64,000 bases of DNA from JAXMCI01 sp046349435 (lineage in GTDB: Bacteria > Pseudomonadota > Alphaproteobacteria > Dongiales > Dongiaceae). Under the pieces are notes generated by a model. The model saw only the letters and a list, made by a program, of their open reading frames with translations, made no database searches and was not told the DNA's origin. Shown here piece after piece: positions 8,853 through 15,803 of the stretch (position 1 is the stretch's first letter; each line of letters opens with the position of its first letter). Where the stretch lies: contig JAXMCI010000002.1 of NCBI GenBank assembly GCA_046349435.1, positions 310,001 through 374,000 of the forward strand. Direction: 5' to 3'. The position numbers and the translations under genes are program-made.

Positions 8853-8863
8853 GCTTTCCGAGC

Positions 8864-9373
8864 CTAGTCGTCGCCGCCGCCGCCCGAGCCGCTGTTTCCA
8901 CCGGAACCGCTGTTGCCACCGGAACCGCTATTGCCACCGGAGCCGCTGTTGCCGCCGGAGCCGCTGTTGCCGCTGGACCCTCCGTCGCTGCCGGAGCGGC
9001 CGCTGCCGCTCGAGCCGCTGTTGCCGCTGTCGCCGCCATGGTCGTCATTGGCGTCGTGGTCGGGGCCGTCGACGCCGTTGTCGTCATTGGCATCGTGGCC
9101 GGGCGCATCGACGCCGTTATCGTCGTTGGCATCGTGATTGGCGCCGTCGACGCCGTTGTCGTCATTGGCGTCGTGGCCGGCCGGATCGTCGCTGCTGGAC
9201 GCGGTCTGGTCCGCGTCGTCGCTGGGCAGCAGGTTGATCTGCCCGTCCATGTCCTTGGCCGGGGCCGGGCTCGGCGCCAGTGCCAGCGGCAGCAGCAGGC
9301 CGAGGGCAATGACGCTGACCCGGCCGAGCAGGCGCAGGCGGCACGACTCCGTGGCGATCTCGTATCGCATCAT
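8864..9373 (-). CDS. Secreted Asp/Asn/Gly/Ser-rich tandem-repeat protein
   Basis: The start ATG at 9373 follows GGAGATCAAG, a good ribosome site; a second ATG is adjacent. Residues 1-40 form a signal peptide with a hydrophobic core (VSVIALGLLLPLALAPSPAPA). The mature part is low complexity: about four 13-residue repeats built on HDANDDNGVD, then at least five 6-residue repeats GNSGSG ending in GGGDD. The acidic Asp/Asn pattern resembles calcium-binding turn repeats, though glycine is one position off the canonical DxDxDG loop. No catalytic domain is present. It is probably a periplasmic or extracellular, possibly metal-binding or matrix, protein; function unknown. Confidence 0.75.
   Translation of the reverse strand: MMRYEIATESCRLRLLGRVSVIALGLLLPLALAPSPAPAKDMDGQINLLPSDDADQTASSSDDPAGHDANDDNGVDGANHDANDDNGVDAPGHDANDDNGVDGPDHDANDDHGGDSGNSGSSGSGRSGSDGGSSGNSGSGGNSGSGGNSGSGGNSGSGGNSGSGGGGDD
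8891..8980. repeat. Five tandem 18-bp units inside the secreted protein gene
   Basis: Units of the form GCTGTTGCCACCGGAACC repeat at 18-bp spacing with one to four substitutions each and encode GNSGSG-type repeats on the minus strand. Such arrays change copy number by replication slippage. Confidence 0.8.
9041..9184. repeat. About four tandem 39-bp units inside the secreted protein gene
   Basis: Units starting near 9041, 9080, 9119 and 9158 share the pattern GTCGTCATTGGC...TCGACGCCGTT and encode the 13-residue HDANDDNGVD repeats. The 39-bp length keeps the frame on expansion or contraction. Confidence 0.8.
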
Positions 9374-9567
9374 CTTGATCTCCTTTGGGTTTCCCCCACG
9401 CCCTGGCGTGGCTGTCCTATGCCCGTACAACGGCCGCGCGTGCCGCCTATTCCCGTCCCCGGATCACGGCTCCGCGATCAGGTTGCGAGGTCGCCGGGCC
9501 AGCCCTATTGTCGCCGCCCGCCGGGCCGCAGGTGGCCCGCGCGCGACCAGGGGACGAGGAGTCGGGA

Positions 9568-9816
9568 ATGGCCGATGTCGGGGGAATCGCGGCGGACCAG
9601 CTGCGCGCGCTGATCGAGCGGATCGAGCGGCTGGAGGAGGAGAAGGCGGCGCTCGCCAGCGACATCCGCGACATCTACGCCGAGGCCAAGGGCAACGGCT
9701 TCGACACCAAGATCATGCGCCAGATCGTCCGGCTGCGGAAAATGGACAAGGCCGACCGGCAGGAGCAGGAGACCCTGCTCGATCTCTACAAGCAGGCGCT
9801 CGGCCTGCTCGAGTAG
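9568..9816 (+). CDS. gapR: GapR-family (DUF2312) DNA-binding protein
   Basis: This 82-residue protein matches GapR: the conserved LRALIERIERLEEEK coiled-coil start, then DIYAEAKGNGFDTKIMRQIV and RLRKMDKADRQEQE. In Caulobacter, GapR is an essential nucleoid-associated protein that encircles overtwisted DNA ahead of polymerases and helps gyrase and topoisomerase IV. Start at ATG 9568 is set by a purine-rich site (GAGGAGTCGGGA) and by agreement with the family length. It is 7 bp upstream of a flavoprotein gene, with which it may be co-transcribed. Confidence 0.9.
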   Translation: MADVGGIAADQLRALIERIERLEEEKAALASDIRDIYAEAKGNGFDTKIMRQIVRLRKMDKADRQEQETLLDLYKQALGLLE

Positions 9817-9822
9817 CCGGCC

Positions 9823-11048
9823 ATGGCCGCGGCCGCGCAGCACGTCGTGGTCGGCGCCGGCCAGGCCGGCGCCCGCGCGGTCGAGGCGATGCGTGCGGCC
9901 GGCTTCGACGGCCGCATCCTGCTGATCGGCGAGGAGCCGCATTTGCCCTATGAGCGGCCGCCGCTCTCCAAGCAGCTGCTGCTGGGGGCCGCCGGCCCCG
10001 ATGCCGGGCGGATCCATCCGGCGGCCTTCTACGACGAGCGCGGCATCGCGCTCCGGCTCGGCACCGGGGTCGGCGCGATCGAGCCGGCCGCCGGCCGCAT
10101 TCACCTCGACGACGGCTCCACGGTCCCCTACGACAACCTGCTGCTCGCCACCGGGGCGCGGCCGCGGCGCCTGTCGCTGCCCGGCGCGGACCTCCCCGGC
10201 ATCCACGTGCTGCGCACGGTCGAGGATGCGCTGGCGATCGCCGCCGGGCTGCGCGGCGGCGCGCGGCTGGTGGTGATCGGCGGCGGCTATATCGGCCTCG
10301 AGGTCGCCGCGGCGGCCCGCCAGTCGGGTGCCGCGGTGGTGCTGCTGGAGGCCCAGCCGGCGCTGCTCGGCCGCGCCCTGCCGGCGGCGATCGCCGCCGA
10401 GTTCGCCGCCCTGCACCGGGCGCAGGGCGTGGCGCTGCGGCTGGGCTGCGGCGTGGCCGGGTTCGCCGGCACAGGCCGCGTCGAGGCGGTGATCGCGGCC
10501 GATGGCGAGCGCATCCCCGCCGACCTCGTGGTGGTCGGCATCGGCATCGTCCCGAACGTCGAGCTGGCCGCGGCGGCCGGGCTCGCCGTCGAGGACGGGA
10601 TTCTCATCGATCCGCTCGGCCGCAGCTCGGCGCCGGGCATCTGGGCGGCCGGCGACGTCGCCCGCGGCGAGCACGCGCTGCTCGGCCGCCGGGTGCGGAT
10701 GGAGAGCTGGCAGAACGCGCAGAACCAGGCGATCGCGGTGGCGTGGCGCATGCGATGTGCGGCGCCGCGCCGCCGCCGCCGGAGATCCCCTGGTTCTGGA
10801 GCGACCAGTACGCGCTCAACTTCCAGATGCTGGGCATGCCGCAGGCCTGGGACGCCATCGTCTGGCGGCGGGCCGGCGAGGGGCGGGCCACCGCCTTCCT
10901 GCTGCAGGGCGACCGGCTCGCCGCCGTCGCCGCCTTCTCCAGCCCCCGCGACATCGCGGTCGGCCGGCAGCTGATGCTGCGCGGCATCCCGGTCGACGCC
11001 GCGCGGCTGGCTGACCCCGCGGTGCCGCTGAAGTCGCTGCTCGCCTGA
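9823..11048 (+). CDS. FAD-dependent oxidoreductase, ferredoxin/rubredoxin-reductase type; frameshifted
   Basis: The first 308 codons encode an N-terminal FAD Rossmann motif (HVVVGAGQAGARAVEAM), NAD-binding GGGYIGLEVAAAARQ, and the family motif GIWAAGDVARGEH followed by ESWQNAQNQAIAVA. The frame then breaks at about 10742. In the next frame the expected C-terminal domain resumes (IPWFWSDQYALNFQMLGM) and ends at 11048. The break coincides with a tandem 5-bp duplication GTGGC GTGGC (10738-10747); deleting one copy restores a continuous 406-residue protein. Intact members pass electrons from NAD(P)H to ferredoxins of Rieske or P450 oxygenases. Either a recent pseudogene or a sequence error. Confidence 0.85.
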
Positions 11049-11058
11049 GCCGCCGCGC

Positions 11059-11682
11059 TCAGCCGAGCAGCAGCAGCCTGAGGCCCAGCCCGCCGAGCAG
11101 CAGCCCGAGCGCGCCCTCGATGCCGCGCTGGATGCGGCGATAGGCCGCCACCACCGGCCGGGCGGAGAAGGCCAGCGCCAGCGTCAGGTGCCAGGCCACC
11201 GACAGCGCGACGGCGCCCGCCACGGCGGCGATGCCGCTGGCTGCGCTGCCATGCGCCAGGAACAGGCCGGCGAGCGAGATCCAGAAGAAGCCGGCCTTTG
11301 CATTGAGCAGCATCAGCAGCAGGCCGCGCACCAGGCCGCCGGCGATCGAGGGCGGCACCTCCGGCAGCAGGGTCGCCTCCGCGGGAGCGGCGCGCCGGGC
11401 GAGCGCGGCGCGCAGCGCCTGCGCGGCGATCCACAGCAGGTAGAGCCCGCCGCCGAGCCGCAGCGCCAGCGCCACGGCCGGGTGCTGCGCCGCGACCGCC
11501 GCGACGCCGAAGACCGCGGCGAGGCCCCAGGCCGCCTCGCCGACGGCGATGCCGAGCGCCAGGCAGATGCCGGCGCGGCGGCCCTGCCGCGGCGCGGTGG
11601 CGAGCATCAGGGCGAAGTTGGGGCCAGGGCTCATCAGGGCGAGGCCGAAAGCGGCCCAGAAGGCGAGCAGCATGCCGATCAT
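11059..11682 (-). CDS. LysE/RhtB family amino-acid exporter
   Basis: This 207-residue inner-membrane protein has about six hydrophobic helices and the family N-terminus GLALMSPGPNFALMLATAPRQG, with the MSPGPN motif. A second conserved stretch, LLLMLLNAKAGFFWISL, matches the mid-protein NPK-like motif of the family, here as NAK. LysE/RhtB proteins export amino acids or derivatives. It converges with the flavoprotein gene with 10 bp between stops and lies immediately downstream of the peptide-importer operon on the same strand. Confidence 0.88.
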   Translation of the reverse strand: MIGMLLAFWAAFGLALMSPGPNFALMLATAPRQGRRAGICLALGIAVGEAAWGLAAVFGVAAVAAQHPAVALALRLGGGLYLLWIAAQALRAALARRAAPAEATLLPEVPPSIAGGLVRGLLLMLLNAKAGFFWISLAGLFLAHGSAASGIAAVAGAVALSVAWHLTLALAFSARPVVAAYRRIQRGIEGALGLLLGGLGLRLLLLG

Positions 11683-11728
11683 GGCGCGGACCCTGGCGCC
11701 GCCCGGCGGCGTGCGTCAAGCGCCGGCG

Positions 11729-12757
11729 TCAGGCGCGGGCGACGGCCTCGGCGGGCTTCGCCGGGGTCGGCGTGTCCCAGTGGTGGCAGGCGACGCGGTG
11801 GCCGGCCTCGACCGGCAGCAGCTCGGGCACCAGCCGGGCGCAGATCTCGGTTGCCTTGGGGCAGCGGGTACGGAAGATGCAGCCCGAGGGCGGGTTGAGC
11901 GGCGAGGGCAGGTCGCCGGTCAGCACCAGCCGGCGGCGCGCCCGCTCCAGGTCGGGGTCGGGCAGCGGCACCGCCGAGATCAGCGCCTGGGTGTAGGGGT
12001 GGCGCGGGTTGCGGTAGAGCTGCTCGCGCTCGGCGATCTCCGCGACCCGGCCGAGATAGAGCACCATGATGCGGTGGCTGATGTGCCGGACGACGGCGAG
12101 GTTGTGCGAGATGAAGATCAGCGCCAGCCCGGTGTCGCGCTGCAGGTCCATCAGCAGGTTGACGATCTGCGCCTGGATCGAGACGTCGAGCGCCGAGACC
12201 GGCTCGTCGCAGACGATCAGCCGGGGGTCGTTGACCATGGCGCGCGCGATGCCGATGCGCTGGCACTGGCCGCCGGAGAACTCGTGCGGGTAGCGGTTGA
12301 CCTGCTGCGGCAGCAGCCCGACCTTGGCCATCATCGCCTGGACCCGGCGCTTGCGCTCGGCCGCCGGCAGCTCGGGCTGGAAGGTCTGCAGCGGCTCGCC
12401 GATGATCTGGCCGACCGTCATGCGCGGGTCGAGCGAGGCGAGCGGGTCCTGGAAGATGATCTGCATCTCGCGGCGCTTCTGGCGCATCGCCTCGGCCGGC
12501 AGCTTGCCGAGATCCTGGCCGAGCCAGACGACGCGGCCGCCGGCGGAGGGCAGCAGCTGGAGCACGGCGCGGCCGAGGGTCGACTTGCCGCAGCCCGATT
12601 CGCCGACCAGCCCGAGCGTCTCGCCGGGGCGGAGATCGAAGCTGACGCCGTCGACCGCCTTGAGGACGGCCGGGTCGCGGCGCGACAGCAGTCCGGCGCG
12701 GCCGATCGTGAAATGGACCTTGAGGTCCTGCACCGAGAGCAGCGGCGCGCCGTTCAT
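11729..12757 (-). CDS. Oligopeptide/dipeptide ABC transporter ATP-binding protein, OppF/DppF type
   Basis: This 342-residue cytoplasmic ATPase has Walker A GESGCGKST at residues 52-60, the Q-loop IIFQDPLASLDPRMT, signature FSGGQCQRIGIARA, Walker B LIVCDEPVSALDVS and switch His in FISHNLAVVRH. The C-terminal block LPSPLNPPSGCIFRTRCPKA is the oligopeptide-transporter extension (oligo_HPY) typical of OppF/DppF. Its ATG overlaps the TGA of the partner ATPase gene (ATGA), consistent with equal synthesis of the two subunits of the heterodimer. Confidence 0.93.
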   Translation of the reverse strand: MNGAPLLSVQDLKVHFTIGRAGLLSRRDPAVLKAVDGVSFDLRPGETLGLVGESGCGKSTLGRAVLQLLPSAGGRVVWLGQDLGKLPAEAMRQKRREMQIIFQDPLASLDPRMTVGQIIGEPLQTFQPELPAAERKRRVQAMMAKVGLLPQQVNRYPHEFSGGQCQRIGIARAMVNDPRLIVCDEPVSALDVSIQAQIVNLLMDLQRDTGLALIFISHNLAVVRHISHRIMVLYLGRVAEIAEREQLYRNPRHPYTQALISAVPLPDPDLERARRRLVLTGDLPSPLNPPSGCIFRTRCPKATEICARLVPELLPVEAGHRVACHHWDTPTPAKPAEAVARA

Positions 12758-13764
12758 GCCCCCTCCAGGTGGCAGGCCTTGACCCGGTCCGGCCCGACGG
12801 GGCGCAGCGCCGGCAGCGCGGCGCGGCAGATCTCCATGCGCCGGGCGCAGCGCTCGTAGAAGGCGCAGCCCGGCGGCAGGCGCTGCAGGTTGGGGGGCTG
12901 GCCGGCGATGGTCTGCAGCCGGTCCTCGTCGTCGGCGTCGAGCCGCGGCATGGAGCGCAGCAGGCCGACCGTGTAGGGGTGCTGCGGCCGGTAGAAGATC
13001 TCGCGCACCGGCCCGGCCTCGACCACCCGGCCGGCATACATGACCATGACCCGGTCGACCAGGCCGGCGATGACGCCGAGATCGTGGGTGACCAGCGCCA
13101 CGGCGGTGCGGCCCTCGGCGCTGATCTCGCGGATCAGGTCGAGGATCTGCGCCTGCACCGTGACGTCGAGCGCGGTGGTCGGCTCGTCGGCGATCAGCAG
13201 CTCGGGCTGGCAGAGCAGCGCCATGGCGATCATCACCCGCTGGCGCATGCCGCCGGAGAACTCGTGCGGATACATGTCGACGCGCCGCGCCGCCTCGGGG
13301 ATCTGCACCCGCTCGAGCATGGCGACGGCGGCGTCGCGCGCCGCGCGCTCGCCGATGCCGCGGTGGGTGACCAGCACCTCGGTGAGCTGGCGGCGCACCG
13401 TCAGGTAGGGGTTGAGCGAGGTCATCGGGTCCTGGAAGATCATCGCGATCTTCGTGCCGCGCACCCGGTTGAGCTGCTCGGGCGGCAGGTTGAGGATCTC
13501 CTGCCCGCTGAAGCGCACGCTGCCCGTGGCGCGGCCATTGCCGGCGAGCAGCCCCATGATCGACATGAAGATCTGGCTCTTGCCGGAGCCCGACTCGCCG
13601 ACGATGCCGAGCGTCTCGCCGCGGTCGATCGCGAAGCTCACCTGGTTGACCGCGTGCACCGCCCCTTCCGGCGTGTCGAACACCGTCTGCAGCCCGTCCA
13701 CCGCCAGCACCGGTGCCGCCGGCAGGGTGGCCGGGATCGGGCTCTCCACCGCCACTACCGCCAC
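12754..13764 (-). CDS. Oligopeptide/dipeptide ABC transporter ATP-binding protein, OppD/DppD type
   Basis: Walker A reads GESGSGKSQ, followed by the Q-loop MIFQDPMTSLNPYLT, signature FSGGMRQRVMIAMA, Walker B LLIADEPTTALDVT and the C-terminal oligo_HPY block PPGCAFYERCARRM. An ATG at 13827 would add a leader that is only the translation of a REP-type hairpin (MDPGFRRDD), so I reject it. The GTG at 13764 has GGAGG nine bases upstream and gives about 336 residues; GTGs at 13755 and 13749 are alternatives. It is the third-last gene of the importer operon. Confidence 0.9.
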   Translation of the reverse strand: MAVVAVESPIPATLPAAPVLAVDGLQTVFDTPEGAVHAVNQVSFAIDRGETLGIVGESGSGKSQIFMSIMGLLAGNGRATGSVRFSGQEILNLPPEQLNRVRGTKIAMIFQDPMTSLNPYLTVRRQLTEVLVTHRGIGERAARDAAVAMLERVQIPEAARRVDMYPHEFSGGMRQRVMIAMALLCQPELLIADEPTTALDVTVQAQILDLIREISAEGRTAVALVTHDLGVIAGLVDRVMVMYAGRVVEAGPVREIFYRPQHPYTVGLLRSMPRLDADDEDRLQTIAGQPPNLQRLPPGCAFYERCARRMEICRAALPALRPVGPDRVKACHLEGA

Positions 13765-13800
13765 GATGCGCGCCCTCCGGGCGCCGCCATCTTCTCGGCT

Positions 13801-13879
13801 GTCATCCCGGCGAAAGCCGGGATCCATCCATCCACCGCCGCGATGTTGCGAGATGGATCCCGGCTTTCGCCGGGATGAC
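13801..13879. repeat. REP-like inverted repeat made of two nested hairpins
   Basis: The left arm 13801-13827 (GTCATCCCGGCGAAAGCCGG then GATCCAT) and the right arm 13853-13879 are exact reverse complements, and each arm also folds on itself through TCCCGGC...GCCGGGA. A second, diverged element lies at 29207-29271. It sits in the gap between the OppC-type permease gene and the OppD-type ATPase gene, where it may act in mRNA processing or stability. Confidence 0.85.
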
Positions 13880-13923
13880 AGCGAGGGGCGGATCGACGGG
13901 CAGGGTTCGCCAGCATGCCGGCC

Positions 13924-14811
13924 TCACCGGTCCTTCGGGTCGAGGGCGTCGCGCAGCCCGTCGCCGATGAAGTTGAGGCAGAAGAGGGTGATCGCCAGCA
14001 CCACGCCGGGCAGCAGCCCCCAGGGCGCCGTCTCCATGGTGTGGGCGCCCTCGCTGACCAGCGTGCCCCAGCTCGAGCCCGGCTCCTGCACGCCCATGCC
14101 GAGGAAGCTGATGAAGGACTCGGTGAGGATCACCGTCGGCACGGTCAGCGTGACGTAGACGACCACCGGCCCGAGCGCGTTGGGGATGATGTGCCGGCGG
14201 ACGATGGCGAGCGGCCTCACCCCGCCGGCGACGGCGCTCTCGACGAACTCCTTGCGCCGGAGGCTGATCGCCTGGCCGCGCACGATGCGCGCCATGTCGA
14301 GCCAGGTGACGGCGCCGATCGCCAGGTAGATCAGCACGATGTTCCGGCCGAACACCACGGTCAGCAGGATGACGAAGAAGATGAACGGGATGGAGTAGAG
14401 GATGTCGACGATGCGCATCAGCAGCCCGTCGAGCCGGCCGCCGACGAAGCCGGCCGTGGCGCCCCAGGCGACGCCGATCACCAGGCTGACCAGGCTGGCG
14501 ACGGCGCCGACCATGAGCGACACCTGCCCGCCATAGAGGGTGCGCACGAACAGGTCGCGGCCGTTCTGGTCGGTGCCGAACAGGTAGCCGCGGGACCAGT
14601 CGGGCGGCGCCGAGATCATGTCCCAGTCGACGTCGTCGGGGGCGCGCAGCCCCAGCCAGGGCGCGGCGAAGCAGGCGACGGCGATGATCGCCAGCACGAT
14701 CACGCTGCCGACGGCCGCCTTGTTGCGCATGAAGCGGCGGCGGGCATCGTCCCACAGGCTGCGCCCGGCGATCTCCGCCGCGCCGGCCGCGGTGAGGGTG
14801 GCGTCGGTCAT
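13924..14811 (-). CDS. Oligopeptide/dipeptide ABC transporter permease, OppC/DppC type
   Basis: This 295-residue inner-membrane protein has a cytoplasmic N-terminus (SLWDDARRRFMRNKAAVGS), a first helix VIVLAIIAVACFAAPWLGL, and the permease domain with GTDQNGRDLFVRTLYG, the OppC hallmark. The EAA coupling loop appears around RKEFVESAVAGGVRPLAIVR. The C-terminus ends FIGDGLRDALDPKDR, as in family members. Only 4 bp separate it from the OppB-type gene upstream. Confidence 0.93.
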   Translation of the reverse strand: MTDATLTAAGAAEIAGRSLWDDARRRFMRNKAAVGSVIVLAIIAVACFAAPWLGLRAPDDVDWDMISAPPDWSRGYLFGTDQNGRDLFVRTLYGGQVSLMVGAVASLVSLVIGVAWGATAGFVGGRLDGLLMRIVDILYSIPFIFFVILLTVVFGRNIVLIYLAIGAVTWLDMARIVRGQAISLRRKEFVESAVAGGVRPLAIVRRHIIPNALGPVVVYVTLTVPTVILTESFISFLGMGVQEPGSSWGTLVSEGAHTMETAPWGLLPGVVLAITLFCLNFIGDGLRDALDPKDR

Positions 14812-14815
14812 GGCG

Positions 14816-15733
14816 TCAGTCGTAGCGGACCTTGGGGTCGAGCAGCCCGTAGGCCAGGTCGGCCGCCAGGTTGCACAGGATGATGATGAAGCCGTAGAAG
14901 ATGGTCACCCCCATGACCAGCGTGTAGTCGCGGTTGATCGCCGCCTGGATGAAGTAGCGGCCGATCCCGGGGATGCTGAAGATCTGCTCGATGATCACCG
15001 AGCCGGTGACGATGTTGGCGATCGCCGGCCCGAGGAAGGAGACCACCGGCAGGATCGCCGCGCGCATCGCATGGCGCGTCAGGGTGATCCGCTCCGGCAG
15101 GCCCTTGGCCCGCGCCGTGCGCACGTAGTTGCTGTGCAGCACCTCGATCATGCTGCCCCGGGTGAGGCGCCCCACGGCGGCGATCTGCGGCAGGCAGAGG
15201 GCGATCACCGGCAGCACGAGGTTGCTCGGCCTGTCCCAGCCGCCGACCGGCAGCCAGGCGAGCCAGAGGCCGAATACCAGGGTCAGCACCGGCGCCACCA
15301 CGAAGTTGGGCACGGCCAGCCCGGTCATCGACAGGCCCATCACCGCGTAGTCGGCCCAGCCGTTCTGGTGCAGCGCCGCCCAGACGCCGGCGCCGACGCC
15401 GAGCACCAGGGCCAGCACCATGGCGATCAGCCCGAGCTGCAGCGAGGTCGGGAAGCCGGCGAAGATGAGGTCGCTGACGCTGTAGTCGCGATAGTGGAAC
15501 GACGGCCCGAAATCGCCCTGCGCCAGCCCGCCGAGATAGCGCAGGAACTGCTGCGCCACCGGCTCGTCGAGGTGATAGGCCTTCTTGAGGTTGGCCTCGA
15601 TCTCCACCGGCAGGCGCCGCTCGGTGTCGAAGGGGCCGCCCGGCGCCAGCCGGATCATGAAGAACGAGACGAGGATGATGATGAACAGGGTGGGGATGGC
15701 GCCGCCCATCCGCCGGAGGAAATAGTTCAGCAA
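14816..15733 (-). CDS. Oligopeptide/dipeptide ABC transporter permease, OppB/DppB type
   Basis: This 305-residue membrane protein begins LNYFLRRMGGAIPTLFIIIL and has the OppB signature SFFMIRLAPGGPFDTERRLP. The EAA loop is recognisable at YVRTARAKGLPERITLTRHA, followed by SIPGIGRYFIQAAINRDYTL. The start codon is TTG, with a weak purine stretch GAGAGCGAT before it; no ATG or GTG gives the expected N-terminus. A perfect 32-bp palindrome separates it from the upstream binding-protein gene, which may reduce expression of the permeases relative to the binding protein. Confidence 0.92.
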   Translation of the reverse strand: MLNYFLRRMGGAIPTLFIIILVSFFMIRLAPGGPFDTERRLPVEIEANLKKAYHLDEPVAQQFLRYLGGLAQGDFGPSFHYRDYSVSDLIFAGFPTSLQLGLIAMVLALVLGVGAGVWAALHQNGWADYAVMGLSMTGLAVPNFVVAPVLTLVFGLWLAWLPVGGWDRPSNLVLPVIALCLPQIAAVGRLTRGSMIEVLHSNYVRTARAKGLPERITLTRHAMRAAILPVVSFLGPAIANIVTGSVIIEQIFSIPGIGRYFIQAAINRDYTLVMGVTIFYGFIIILCNLAADLAYGLLDPKVRYD

Positions 15734-15763
15734 GATCGCTCTCGGGAACCGATGATCGCCGTT

Positions 15764-15795
15764 CGTCCCGGCCGGCCGCGCGGCCGGCCGGGACG
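15764..15795. terminator. Perfect 32-bp palindrome between binding-protein and permease genes
   Basis: The two 16-nt halves CGTCCCGGCCGGCCGC and GCGGCCGGCCGGGACG are exact complements with no loop bases. No T-run follows on the minus strand, so it is more likely a partial attenuator or RNA-stabilising hairpin at the 3' end of the binding-protein message than a full terminator. Confidence 0.6.
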
Positions 15796-15803
15796 AGGCG
15801 ATG

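Noticed and set aside
8884..9184. Possible CRISPR array because of regular repeats
   Set aside because: The repeats are contiguous and coding (18-bp and 39-bp in-frame units) with no unique spacers.
10743..11048. Independent small gene after the flavoprotein
   Set aside because: The sequence IPWFWSDQYALNFQMLGM is the C-terminal domain of the flavoprotein family, so it is the second part of a frameshifted gene.
13765..13827. Upstream ATG for the OppD-type gene giving MDPGFRRDD
   Set aside because: It lies inside a REP-like hairpin; the GTG at 13764 has a proper ribosome site and fits the family.
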